Below the pieces are notes generated by a model. It saw only the letters and a program-made list of their open reading frames with translations, did not search any database and was not told the DNA's origin. A stretch of 64,000 nucleotides of DNA from contig VGBR01000001.1 in assembly GCA_016870355.1 (NCBI GenBank), positions 438,989 through 502,988 of the forward strand. Direction: 5' to 3'. This document shows positions 1 through 8,073 of this stretch, piece after piece (position 1 is the first letter of the stretch; every line of letters starts with the position of its first letter). The position numbers and the translations under genes were made by a program. This DNA is from Actinomycetota bacterium. GTDB taxonomy: Bacteria; Actinomycetota; Acidimicrobiia; IMCC26256; PALSA-555.

Positions 1-480
1 GGGCGTGTCGGGGAGATCACGCACCGCCGACCACGGCATCACGCACGCGCCGGCGTACCGCCAGATCCCGTCGAAGTCGGGGTCATGCTCGTCGAACGCG
101 ACGAGCAACCGGATGCGCTCGCCATCCCAGCCGTCGAAGAGCTCGGTCAGGTCGGGCGCCGTGAGCGCGTCGGCGTTGGTGACGACGATCGGATCGCCTT
201 CGATCCAGTCACGAAGCCGACCGAGCGCGCCCGCGGTTCCCAGCGCCTCGGTGGGCTCGACCGACACGTGCACCGACGGATGGTGCTCGGCCAAGTGGGC
301 CTCCATCTGCTCCCGATGCGCATGCACGTTCACCGCGATCTGCGTCTCATCGAGCCGGATCCGATCGATGGCGTAGTCGAGGAGGGGCCGGTTGCCGACC
401 GGGCACAGCGCCTTCGGGCGCAGCTCGGTCAACGGCTTGAGCCGGGTGCCGTGACCGGCTGCCAGGACGATGCCCTTCAC
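1..480 (-). CDS. Nucleotidyltransferase (sugar-1-phosphate type), 3' end beyond the window
   Basis: The reverse strand reads from a GTG at 480 to the window edge, giving about 160 residues. The N-terminus IVLAAGHGTRLKPLT is the nucleotide-binding signature of NTP transferases (GxGTRxxPLT). It is followed by RPKALCPVGNRPLLDYA and, near residue 100, TNADAL, whose Asp is expected to hold the metal. Such enzymes join NTP to a sugar 1-phosphate in the cytoplasm, for cell-wall or exopolysaccharide precursors; glucose-1-phosphate thymidylyltransferase, GDP-mannose pyrophosphorylase and MurU are all possible relatives and the substrate cannot be read. The C-terminus is missing because the window begins inside the gene. 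Upstream in-frame codons lack ATG, GTG or TTG, which supports the chosen start. Confidence 0.85.
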   Translation of the reverse strand, partial: MKGIVLAAGHGTRLKPLTELRPKALCPVGNRPLLDYAIDRIRLDETQIAVNVHAHREQMEAHLAEHHPSVHVSVEPTEALGTAGALGRLRDWIEGDPIVVTNADALTAPDLTELFDGWDGERIRLLVAFDEHDPDFDGIWRYAGACVMPWSAVRDLPDTP

Positions 481-582
481 CAGCGCAGTGTCACAGACTC
501 GCCTCGAAAAGTCGCAAGGTTGGGTGCGCCCGGGACTCCCTCTTTCCGAAGACCGGCGCCGCCGGTCGGAGGAGGCACCATC

Positions 583-1209
583 ATGGGCAGCACCCGTCGT
601 CTCGTCATCGCCGGAGCCTCGATGCTCGCGGCCCTCGCCATCGCAGTGGGGACTGTCTCGTTGGGCAGCGAGCGGCCCGCCACCGACCTCGGCGACGACC
701 GGGCCCTGGGCACGGACGTCGCGGTGGTCGCTCCGGGCCCATCCGCGCCATCGACCACCGTCGAGGTGCCGGCGCCCGCGGCCGCACCGGATCGCCCCGA
801 CGTGCCGATCCCGGCACCGGACGCGCCCATCGTTCCCGAAGCCGCCGAGCCGCCCGCCGAGGTCCCGATCCCGAGCAACCCCGTGCCGCTGCCGGATCGC
901 AGCGGACCGACGATCTCGAACATCCGGATGTCCGGGTGCAGGGTCATCGCCGACATCACCGACCCGGCTGGGGTCGCGGTCGCGACGCTGTCGTGGACGG
1001 GAGTTCCCGACCCCTCGTTCGGGAAGTTGTGGTTCGAGCAGCCCGGGTCGTCGCGCATGTGGGAGCGCCTCAACGGCACAGGCTGGGAGGGCAGTCGGCA
1101 CTGGCCACACCAGGAGATGGTGTTCACGGTGACCGCCGTTGACAGGACGCTGGTTGGCAACCGCTCGTCAGTGAGCTGGATTGAGAGCGCGTGGGACTAC
1201 CCCTGCTGA
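583..1209 (+). CDS. Membrane-anchored or secreted protein with proline-rich stalk
   Basis: This 208-residue protein starts at ATG 583 behind a good ribosome site (GGAGGAGG, about 568-574); a longer open frame from 85 is antisense to the nucleotidyltransferase and was not used. Residues 1-30 form an uncleaved anchor or signal peptide (MGSTRRLVIAGASMLAALA). Residues about 45-105 are a Pro/Ala/Val-rich stalk with repeated VPIP and PAPDAP units. A compact C-terminal domain of about 100 residues holds two Cys (CRVIAD and the terminal YPC) that could form a disulphide. The plan of anchor, low-complexity stalk and small beta-like domain recurs at 41226. The function is unknown; an extracytoplasmic binding or sensing role is only a guess. 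Confidence 0.7.
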   Translation: MGSTRRLVIAGASMLAALAIAVGTVSLGSERPATDLGDDRALGTDVAVVAPGPSAPSTTVEVPAPAAAPDRPDVPIPAPDAPIVPEAAEPPAEVPIPSNPVPLPDRSGPTISNIRMSGCRVIADITDPAGVAVATLSWTGVPDPSFGKLWFEQPGSSRMWERLNGTGWEGSRHWPHQEMVFTVTAVDRTLVGNRSSVSWIESAWDYPC

Positions 1210-1551
1210 TCGTGGGGGCGCTCGCGCTACCGTCCGGCCGTGTGTCACGACCCTGCACCGCGGGCAGGCGACCCCACGTGAACGATGCGGTCGGCGGGCC
1301 GAGCGTGCCACGTGCTTGGACGTACCTGCTGGCGATGAGGGCTAGGCGTCACGGCTGAGGATCACTCGGGCGCTCCACCCGCGCAGCTCCTCCAACGCCC
1401 ACTGGCCACCACCGGTAGCGACGGCCGCGCGGTAGCGCGCGTGGCGGGCGAACTCGGGCAAGTTGGGCATGAAGCGGGGTACCCCTCGAGAACCGGATGA
1501 AACCGCGTGGTTTCGATCGCGCATGGACGCACCTGCCACGCTTGCGCCCAC
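1210..1551. other. Gene-poor gap before the MMPL gene
   Basis: No convincing gene occupies these 342 bases. TACCGT at 1228-1233 lies 6 nt before a GTG (1240) that opens a 13-codon frame ending at 1281; the same hexamer at the same spacing precedes real genes at 19433 and 41226, so a leaderless micro-ORF or small transcript is possible. On the minus strand a 42-codon frame (1342-1470) exists. No terminator, tRNA or repeat was seen. Confidence 0.4.
1342..1470 (-). CDS. Candidate 42-residue small ORF
   Basis: A reverse-strand ATG at 1470 opens a 42-codon frame beginning MPNLPEFARHARYRA and ending SRDA. GAGGGG stands about 11 nt upstream, a slightly long ribosome-site spacing. The composition is ordinary for this genome (Ala/Arg-rich), so the frame could be chance. 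I recognise no family, and it lies divergent from the MMPL gene. Confidence 0.18.
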   Translation of the reverse strand: MPNLPEFARHARYRAAVATGGGQWALEELRGWSARVILSRDA

Positions 1552-3771
1552 ATGCTCCGACGCATCGCCACCCTGTGCTTTCGTCACCGTCGCCTCACGC
1601 TCGTGGGGTGGCTGGCGTTGGTGATCGGGCTGGGCGCAGTCGCCAACGGAGTGGGCGACGAATTCGTCGAGGGCTTCCGGAACAACAACACCGAGGCTGC
1701 GAAGGCGTCGGCGCTGCTCGAGCGGACCTTCCCCGACCGCGCCGGCGACACCGGCGAGCTCGTCGTGCACTCCGCCGACGGGCTGATCGACGAGTCGACC
1801 GGCAAAGCGCGCCCGGAGGTCGAAGCGCTCATCGACGAGACGCTCGCCCGGATCGACCGACGGCTTGATCTCGTCAGCGGCTCGACGAGTCCCTTCGTTG
1901 ATGAGGGCGCGCGCCAGATCTCACAAGACGCGACCACCGCCTACGCCGAGATCCAGCTGACGACACGGGCGACGGAGCTCCCGGAGGCGGATGCTCGCAC
2001 TGCACTCGACATCGTCGAACGAGCGCGGCGTGATGTGCCCGCTGGCGTGCAGCTCGAGCTCGGTGGCCGAGCGTTCATGATCCAGGAGTTCGGCGGCACG
2101 TCAGAGCTGATCGGAGTTGCCGCCGCGATCCTCATCCTCCTTGTTGCATTCGGGTCCGTGCTCGCGATGGGGCTGCCGATCGCGACCGCGATCTTCGGCA
2201 TTGGCGCGGGCTTCGGGCTCATCACCTTGCTGTCACACCTCAACGTGATGCCCAACTTCACGATTCAGCTCGGCGCGATGCTCGGGCTCGGCGTCGGGAT
2301 CGACTACGCGCTGTTCATCGTCACGCGATTCCGCCAGGCGTTGCACGCGGGGATGGACCCTGAGCACGCGACGGTCCTTGCGCTCGACACCGCAGGGCGT
2401 GCGGTGCTGTTCGCCGGTGCGACGGTGGTGATCTCGCTCTTCGGCCTGTTCCTCATGGGCGTCGACTTCATCGCCGGCCTCGGAATGGGCGCCGCGGCAA
2501 CCGTCCTGATCACGATGCTCGCGTCGGTCACGCTCGTCCCTGCTCTCCTCGGCTTCGTCGGCCACAACATCGATCGGCTGCGCGTGCCGTTCCTGCACCG
2601 CGAGGAGCACGCCACTCGCCAGAGCATCTGGTTCCGGTGGAGCCGCGTGGTGCAGCACCGACCGTGGACGTCTGCCGCTGCCGGACTCGGGATCCTCGTG
2701 CTCATCGCGATCCCGTTCTTCGGGCTTCGTCTCGGCTTCTCCGATGCTGGCAACGGCCCGCCGACCGACACCACTCGGCGCGCGTACGACTTGCTGTCGG
2801 ACGGGTTCGGGCCCGGCTTCAACGGCCCGCTGGTGGTCGCGGCGCGCACGCCCGACGGTCCCGAGTCGCTCGACGGTCTCGGCGAAGCGCTGGCGGACGT
2901 GCCGGGCGTCGCGGCGGTGAGCCCGGTGATCGCCGCGCCCGACGAGCGCTCAGCGCTCATCCAGGTGATCCCGACGACGGCTCCGCAGAGCCGCGCGACC
3001 GAGAGGCTCATCGAGCGAATCCGTGAGGACGTGATCCCGCCCACGGCCCGTGAAGCGAACACGGAGGTGCTCATCGGTGGCATCACCGCCGCGGGTGTCG
3101 ACGTGTCCGAGTATCTGGGCGCGCGGCTGCCGATCTTCATCGGCGGCGTGCTCGGTCTCAGCTTCCTGTTGCTGTTGATGGTGTTCCGGTCAGTGCTGGT
3201 CCCGATCAAGGCCGTGTTGATGAACCTGCTCTCCATCGGCGCGTCGTACGGCGTGATCGTCGCGATCTTCCAATGGGGCTGGTTCGCCGACGCGATCGGT
3301 GTGCAGAGCACCGGACCGATCGAGCCGTTCGTCCCCATGATGATGTTCGCGATCGTGTTCGGGCTCTCGATGGACTACGAGGTGTTTCTGCTCTCTCGCA
3401 TCCGCGAGGAGTACGACCGCAGCGGCGACAACGCGCTCGCCGTCGCCGACGGCCTCGCGGCGACCGCGCGCGTGATCACCGCGGCCGCAGCGATCATGGT
3501 GATGGTGTTCGCGAGCTTCGCGCTCGGTGAGGACCGCGTCGTGAAGGTGTTTGGCATCGGTTTCGCCGCCGCGATCTTCCTCGACGCAACACTCGTGCGC
3601 GTGGTGCTCGTGCCCGCGACGATGGAGTTGCTGGGGAAGGCGAACTGGTGGTTCCCTCGGTGGCTCGAATGGATCCCACGACTGCACGTCGAGCCGCCAG
3701 CCGACCTCGAGGACGAGCTGCGCGCGGTCGTAGCGGGCGAGAGGGTCGCGGTTTCGACTCTTGGCCGCTGA
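1552..3771 (+). CDS. MMPL-family (RND superfamily) transporter
   Basis: This is a 739-residue inner-membrane exporter of the MMPL/RND type. The layout is two repeats, each a transmembrane helix, an extracytoplasmic domain of about 150 residues, then a block of five or six helices. The duplicated intramembrane signatures are visible: GVGIDYALFIVTRFRQ in the first half and GLSMDYEVFLLSRIREEY in the second, with the Asp-Tyr pair expected to carry protons. Relatives export lipids or siderophores, or are of unknown cargo. ATG 1552 (MLRRIATLCFRHRR) is preferred because the first helix begins 12 residues later; GTG 1507 is an alternative. The GNAT gene overlaps its last 11 bases, so the two are probably co-transcribed. 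No lipid-synthesis gene adjoins it, so the cargo is unknown. Confidence 0.88.
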   Translation: MLRRIATLCFRHRRLTLVGWLALVIGLGAVANGVGDEFVEGFRNNNTEAAKASALLERTFPDRAGDTGELVVHSADGLIDESTGKARPEVEALIDETLARIDRRLDLVSGSTSPFVDEGARQISQDATTAYAEIQLTTRATELPEADARTALDIVERARRDVPAGVQLELGGRAFMIQEFGGTSELIGVAAAILILLVAFGSVLAMGLPIATAIFGIGAGFGLITLLSHLNVMPNFTIQLGAMLGLGVGIDYALFIVTRFRQALHAGMDPEHATVLALDTAGRAVLFAGATVVISLFGLFLMGVDFIAGLGMGAAATVLITMLASVTLVPALLGFVGHNIDRLRVPFLHREEHATRQSIWFRWSRVVQHRPWTSAAAGLGILVLIAIPFFGLRLGFSDAGNGPPTDTTRRAYDLLSDGFGPGFNGPLVVAARTPDGPESLDGLGEALADVPGVAAVSPVIAAPDERSALIQVIPTTAPQSRATERLIERIREDVIPPTAREANTEVLIGGITAAGVDVSEYLGARLPIFIGGVLGLSFLLLLMVFRSVLVPIKAVLMNLLSIGASYGVIVAIFQWGWFADAIGVQSTGPIEPFVPMMMFAIVFGLSMDYEVFLLSRIREEYDRSGDNALAVADGLAATARVITAAAAIMVMVFASFALGEDRVVKVFGIGFAAAIFLDATLVRVVLVPATMELLGKANWWFPRWLEWIPRLHVEPPADLEDELRAVVAGERVAVSTLGR

Positions 3772-4561
3772 GGTGGCCGACGAGCTGCTGGGCCGGTTGC
3801 TCGACACGATCCACGGCTACCTCGCGCTGGGGAACGAGGTGATCGACGGACCGCAGGTCTGCTTCGTCCGCAACACCGAGGTCCCGGACGTCTATGACGC
3901 GAACCATGTTCGGTACGTGCGGGCCCGCACGCCGAAGGAGATCGGTGCGGTGCTCGAGCGCGCCGACGAAGTGCTCGCGGCGTCCCGGCACCGTCAGTTC
4001 CTGATCGATCCCGAGACGCCGCCGTCCTTCGAGGCGCGGCTCGCGATGGAGGGCTACGAGTGCAACTTCGAGATGGCGATGGTGCTCGAGGGTGAGCTCA
4101 CCGCGCACCCGACGCCCAGGGGGGTGTCCATCCGTCCGGTGCAGAGCGAGGCGGACTGGGTCGCGCTGGAGAAGCTGTTTCGCGCGAACCACGAGGAGGA
4201 GGGGCGCCGTTCGGATCGTGATGCGCTCTCACCGGAGGTCACGCGCCAGGTGGTGGTGGCGTGCAAGGCGCGGAAGGCCGCCACCTTCTACGTCGCCTCG
4301 ATCCGCGGCACCGACTGTGGGTACTTCTCGTCGTGGCCGGGGACGAACGGGATGGCCAAGGTCGAGGACCTGTTCACCCTGGCCGACTTCCGCCACCGCG
4401 GGATCGCGACCGCGCTCATCCACCACTGCGTCGAAGACGCTCGCGCCCGCGGAGCACGTGAGGTGCAGATCAGCGCCCGCGTCGACGACACGCCGAAAGA
4501 GATGTACGCGGCGCTCGGCTTCCGTCCGCTCGCGGTGCTGCGTTCCTACCTGGTCAGCTGA
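3761..4561 (+). CDS. GNAT-family N-acetyltransferase
   Basis: This 266-residue cytoplasmic acetyltransferase has its GNAT fold in the C-terminal 150 residues. The acetyl-CoA binding motif A is VEDLFTLADFRHRGIATAL (R-x-x-G-x-A), followed by the C-terminal strand ALGFRPLAVLRSYL. The N-terminal 110 residues (YDANHVRYV, FLIDPETPPSF) look like a second, degenerate GNAT-like half, as in two-domain members of the family. The start is TTG 3761, inside the MMPL stop region; GTG 3773 is the alternative. It ends with an 8-bp convergent overlap with the CoA-transferase gene. The acceptor substrate is unknown. Confidence 0.8.
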   Translation: MAAEVADELLGRLLDTIHGYLALGNEVIDGPQVCFVRNTEVPDVYDANHVRYVRARTPKEIGAVLERADEVLAASRHRQFLIDPETPPSFEARLAMEGYECNFEMAMVLEGELTAHPTPRGVSIRPVQSEADWVALEKLFRANHEEEGRRSDRDALSPEVTRQVVVACKARKAATFYVASIRGTDCGYFSSWPGTNGMAKVEDLFTLADFRHRGIATALIHHCVEDARARGAREVQISARVDDTPKEMYAALGFRPLAVLRSYLVS

Positions 4562-5654
4562 GCCAGTCGTGCAGGATCTCGTCGCGATGCTCACCGAGGC
4601 CAGGCGCGACGCCTGACTGAAGGCGGTCGAGATCACCGCGGGCCTCGAGATGCGGGTCGGCGAGGATGTCGCGGACGTCGTTGACCGGCGCGATCGGAAT
4701 GCGGGCGCCGATGAACGCGTCGAGCACATCGGTCCGGTCCTGGGTCGCGATCCAGGCGGCGACGAGCCCGTCGAGCTCATCGGCGACCGCGATGCGCGCG
4801 CGGGCGGAGCCGTAGCGCTCGCGTGCCTCGTCGGTGTCGAGTCCGATGAGCGGGAGCAATCGCCCGACCTGTGCATCGGTGGTGCCTGAGACGGCGACCC
4901 AACGGTCGTCGCGCGTCCGGTACACGTTGCGCGGCACTCCGCCGTGCACGCGGCTGCCGAAGCGTCCGGGTGGCTCACCGCCGGCGGCGGCGTCGTACGT
5001 GGAGATCGTCGCGCCCATCAGCTGGAGGATCGGGTCGTACATCGTCACATCGAGGTGTCGACCCTGTCCTGTAGTGCCGGCGTCGCGGCCCCAGCAGGCG
5101 GCCAACGCGCCGATCACGCCAATGAACGCAGTGAGCGTGTCGCCGACCGCGACCGACGGAAGCATCGGTGGTCCGTCGCGCTCGCCGATCATGTGCGTGA
5201 ACCCGGCGAACGCCTCGGCCAACGTGCCGGCACCGGGCCGACCGGCGTAGGGACCGGTGAGACCGAAGCCGGTCACGGTCACCACCACGATGCGGGGGTT
5301 GATCCGAGCGAGCGTGGCGAAGTCGCAGTGCCAGCGCTCGCGAGTGCGTTCGTCGAGGTTCTCGATGAGCACATCCGCGCCGCCGACGAGCTCCTGGAAG
5401 GTGCCCTGGCCGTCGTCCGCCGTGAGGTCGAGCACGATCGAGCGCTTGTGGCGACCCACCCAGGCCCAGTTGCGCGACACGCCGTCGCGCACCACACCCA
5501 TCGAGCGCATCGGGTCACCATCGGGTGGCTCGACCTTGACGACGTCGGCGCCGAGATCGCCGAGCATCGCGCCGATCTGCGGCGCCGCGTAGAGGGTCGC
5601 GACCTCGAGGACGCGGAGGCCGCGGAGCGGCCCGTCGGGACGAGCCAGGGTCAG
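4554..5654 (-). CDS. CaiB/BaiF family (class III) CoA-transferase, probable CTG start
   Basis: About 366 residues of a class III CoA-transferase, which moves CoA between acyl acids. The N-terminal Rossmann block LRGLRVLEVATLYAAPQ and GADVVKVEPPDGDPMR, and RHKRSIVLDL, are typical. In the loop GPYAGRPGAGTLAEAFAGF the catalytic Asp of formyl-CoA transferase is replaced by Gly; from memory a large subgroup shares this, so activity may differ from the textbook enzyme. No ATG, GTG or TTG lies near the conserved N-terminus; a CTG overlapping the cupin stop (CTGA, 5651-5654) fits the ATGA/GTGA coupling seen across the window. It lies directly behind the cupin gene, so the two form an operon. Confidence 0.8.
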   Translation of the reverse strand: MTLARPDGPLRGLRVLEVATLYAAPQIGAMLGDLGADVVKVEPPDGDPMRSMGVVRDGVSRNWAWVGRHKRSIVLDLTADDGQGTFQELVGGADVLIENLDERTRERWHCDFATLARINPRIVVVTVTGFGLTGPYAGRPGAGTLAEAFAGFTHMIGERDGPPMLPSVAVGDTLTAFIGVIGALAACWGRDAGTTGQGRHLDVTMYDPILQLMGATISTYDAAAGGEPPGRFGSRVHGGVPRNVYRTRDDRWVAVSGTTDAQVGRLLPLIGLDTDEARERYGSARARIAVADELDGLVAAWIATQDRTDVLDAFIGARIPIAPVNDVRDILADPHLEARGDLDRLQSGVAPGLGEHRDEILHDWLS

Positions 5655-5971
5655 TCCTTCAGCTCGACGAGGATCTCCCGGTACGACTTCTTGCCGGTGT
5701 TCTTCGCCGTCTCGACGCCGCCCTTCTTCGTGTAGAAGACGTTGCCGTAGGTGACGTCGCCCTCGACCGTGCCGGGCGGGTACTCGCCGTGCGTGTCTTC
5801 CTCGAAGATGCCGGCGATCTTGTCGCCTTCGAGCTGGATCAAGAGATAGTCGTGATGGTGCTCGTGCAGATCCGACTCCTGACCCGGCTCGAGCGCGAGC
5901 TCCCACACCTTGACCCGGTCGTTCTCGAACAGCAGCTTCGTTGCGACGTCGCCAAAGGTGTGCTCCATCAT
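5651..5971 (-). CDS. Small cupin-domain protein
   Basis: This 106-residue single-domain cupin starts at ATG 5971 or 5968 behind AGGAAGG. The first cupin motif supplies metal ligands in LEPGQESDLHEHHHDYLL (a His cluster), and a second motif follows around PPGTVEGDVTYGNVFY. The C-terminus (KKGGVETAKNTGKKSYREI) resembles small cupins said to regulate or catalyse steps on organic acids. It is translationally coupled to the CoA-transferase. The 5' leader holds a perfect hairpin (5991-6005). It may be an isomerase, dioxygenase or sensor; the reaction cannot be read. An unrelated-looking longer cupin sits at 56275. Confidence 0.75.
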   Translation of the reverse strand: MMEHTFGDVATKLLFENDRVKVWELALEPGQESDLHEHHHDYLLIQLEGDKIAGIFEEDTHGEYPPGTVEGDVTYGNVFYTKKGGVETAKNTGKKSYREILVELKD

Positions 5972-5990
5972 CCTTCCTCGCTTGCTGCGA

Positions 5991-6005
5991 ACGGGGATAC
6001 CCCGT
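5991..6005 (-). promoter_or_regulatory. Hairpin in the leader of the cupin/CoA-transferase operon
   Basis: ACGGGG-TAT-CCCCGT is a perfect 6-bp stem with a 3-nt loop, 20 nt before the cupin start. A second imperfect hairpin with GACACC/GGTGTC arms spans 6029-6061. They could be leader RNA structures or protein sites; no T-run follows, so a terminator is less likely. Confidence 0.35.
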
Positions 6006-6089
6006 CCGCGGTCACTCGCTCGTGGGCAGACACCTGCGCTCGCTTCGCTCGCTCCGGTGTCGCCGTTGGCTTCACGTTCGCATCGTACG

Positions 6090-7112
6090 ATGCGCCGCAT
6101 GACGCGTGCTCGACGGGTCGCGGTGCTGCTCGTGATCCTGGCTGGTGTGGTGCCGACGATCCCGGCGTCTGCCGGTGATCTCGTGCTGCCACCGACCGAG
6201 ACCGCGGCCGAGCGGATCGTCGACGACTACAACGACCGGAACACGCTCAACAACGCGACGCTCGACATCGAAGGTCAGGCCGCGATCGAGGCGCCGCCGA
6301 TCAAGACCATCGACGACGCCACCTTCCGCGAGTACCTGGGCCGCGGCCAGACGACCCTCGACGATCCCTTCACGGTCGATGAGGTCGAGGTGTTCGTGCC
6401 TGAGCAGGACAGCTACCCGCTCGTGTTCGTCGCCTTCGAAGAGATCTCGGCGCCCGACCAGGAGCCGGTCCAGCAGCTCCTCGTGTTCAGCCAGGCGAGT
6501 GCGGATGACGGTTGGAAGGTGACGCACGCGGCGTCGTTCCTGCCCGACGCCGACGTGCCTGAGGTGGCGCGCGACCGCAACGGGCTGGCGAGGATCGTCG
6601 AGGGATCGGACTCCTCCCTCCAGGTGAAGCCAACCAAGCTCGGTCCCAAGCTCGCTCGGCTCTGGCGACGCGTCGCCGACGGTGCCGCCATCTCCAAGCC
6701 GTTCGAGCCGGGCTTGCTGACGACCGAGTCGATCGCGGTGTTCCTCAGCGAGCTCGAGCTGCTGCCCATCAACGAGGCGAACGTCGAGCTCACCTTCGAG
6801 CCGGCCGAGAGCCAACCGCTGTGCTTCGCCGCCGAAGACGACGGCGCGTTGTGCTTCTTCGTGATGTCGTACACGGCGCGGTTGGATCCGGTGAGCGGTG
6901 TCTTCGAGCAACCGGCGACCCGCGAGCCGCTCACCGGACTCGTGCCGCCGGGCGAATACGGGTCGGTGACGTTCGTGCGGAGCGCGATCGTGCTGGCCGC
7001 GGTGCCCAAGCGGGCCAGGCTCGGGCGCGTCGACCTGGTCGGCTTCTACAACGGCCTCATCAGCGCGGAGACCTCACCGCGCGGCGTTGACGCCCCGACC
7101 GACGCCGTCTGA
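6090..7112 (+). CDS. Secreted protein of unknown function
   Basis: This 340-residue protein (337 if ATG 6099 is used) has a classical signal peptide: a basic start (MTRARR), a hydrophobic core VAVLLVILAGVV and a cleavage-like ASA-GD near residue 29. There is no lipobox Cys. The mature part is acidic, rich in Glu, Asp and beta-type segments, with an isolated Cys pair (LCFAAEDDGALCF) that may form a disulphide. No membrane segment follows, so it should be released or held in the envelope. It is divergent from the cupin operon and ends directly against the convergent LLM oxidoreductase gene. I do not recognise a family. Confidence 0.75.
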   Translation: MRRMTRARRVAVLLVILAGVVPTIPASAGDLVLPPTETAAERIVDDYNDRNTLNNATLDIEGQAAIEAPPIKTIDDATFREYLGRGQTTLDDPFTVDEVEVFVPEQDSYPLVFVAFEEISAPDQEPVQQLLVFSQASADDGWKVTHAASFLPDADVPEVARDRNGLARIVEGSDSSLQVKPTKLGPKLARLWRRVADGAAISKPFEPGLLTTESIAVFLSELELLPINEANVELTFEPAESQPLCFAAEDDGALCFFVMSYTARLDPVSGVFEQPATREPLTGLVPPGEYGSVTFVRSAIVLAAVPKRARLGRVDLVGFYNGLISAETSPRGVDAPTDAV

Positions 7113-7991
7113 CTACAGGGCGGAAGCAGCTCCGACGTACGCGTCACCGAGCTCACCGAGCACCCGACGTGCGTTGTCAGGATCGAACGCGAAGCCGGTG
7201 AGCACGACCTGATCCACGCCGGCGTCGCGGTACGCGCTGAGGTGTGACGGTTCGACGGGCTGGAGATACGGACACACGGTCACGTCGATGTCGGCGAGCT
7301 TGCGACCGGCGTCGGTGAGCATGGCCTCGAGTCGCGCGACATGGCTGGCCGCGCTCTCGGGCAGATGGTTGAAGCCGTGCCAGCCGTCGCCGCATTCGGC
7401 GACTCGACGCAGCGCGGGATCAGTCTCCCCACCGAAGTAGATCGGTGGGCCTCCCTCTTGCACCGGCTTCGGGAACATCCGACTTGGCGGCAGCTTGTAC
7501 AGGTCGCCGTCGTACGACGATTCGTCGTCACGCCACAGCGCGCGCATCACTTCGAGGTACTCCCGCGTGCGTGCCGCTCGCTGCTCGAACGGCTCGTGCA
7601 GAACCTCGAACTCCTCGCGCAGCCAGCCGATGCCCACACCGAAGTCGAGACGGCCGCCGGAGAGCCAGTCGAGCGTCGACACCGACTTCGCGGTGTACAC
7701 GGGGTTGCGCTGCGGCACGAGGCACACCGCGGTGCCGAGGCGGATGGTGCTCGTCGCGGCGGCAAGGAACGACAGCGTGGCGAACGGCTCGAGCAATCCC
7801 GAGTCGGGAGGGAGCCCGAGACGACCGTCGTCTGAGTACGGGTACTTCGAGGCGTACTCGTCGAGGAACACGACGTGCTCACCGACCCAGAGCGACGAGA
7901 AGCCCGCGTTCTCGGCGGCCTCGCCGTAGGCCGAGAGGAACTCCGGCGTCGCGATCGGGCTCACATCCGGCAAGAACAGGCCCATGCGCAT
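7113..7991 (-). CDS. LLM-class oxidoreductase, probably F420-dependent
   Basis: This 292-residue TIM-barrel enzyme belongs to the luciferase-like monooxygenase superfamily. Diagnostic blocks are MGLFLPDVSP at the start, GFSSLWVGEHVVF, IRLGTAVCLVPQRNP and GRLDFGVGIGWLREEFEVL. They match actinobacterial members thought to use coenzyme F420 rather than FMN (inference from family, not from a binding assay). ATG 7991 or 7985 fits the conserved start; ATG 8003 would add four residues. It is divergent from the P450 (82 bp apart), so the two may act on related hydrophobic substrates. The substrate is unknown. Confidence 0.83.
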   Translation of the reverse strand: MRMGLFLPDVSPIATPEFLSAYGEAAENAGFSSLWVGEHVVFLDEYASKYPYSDDGRLGLPPDSGLLEPFATLSFLAAATSTIRLGTAVCLVPQRNPVYTAKSVSTLDWLSGGRLDFGVGIGWLREEFEVLHEPFEQRAARTREYLEVMRALWRDDESSYDGDLYKLPPSRMFPKPVQEGGPPIYFGGETDPALRRVAECGDGWHGFNHLPESAASHVARLEAMLTDAGRKLADIDVTVCPYLQPVEPSHLSAYRDAGVDQVVLTGFAFDPDNARRVLGELGDAYVGAASAL

Positions 7992-8073
7992 GGGTGGCAA
8001 CATACCGAGGAACGCAGCGGAGCCGTGGTCGGATGACCGGGACGGCGGAGCGGACCGACCCAAGAAGGTGGAC

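Noticed and set aside
85-582. Long open frame upstream of the surface protein at 583
   Set aside because: It is antisense to the nucleotidyltransferase at 1-480, and ATG 583 has both a ribosome site and a membrane anchor directly after it.
7984-8073. P450 start at 7984
   Set aside because: The first 30 residues would overlap the divergent LLM start and lack family similarity; GTG 8074 has a ribosome site.
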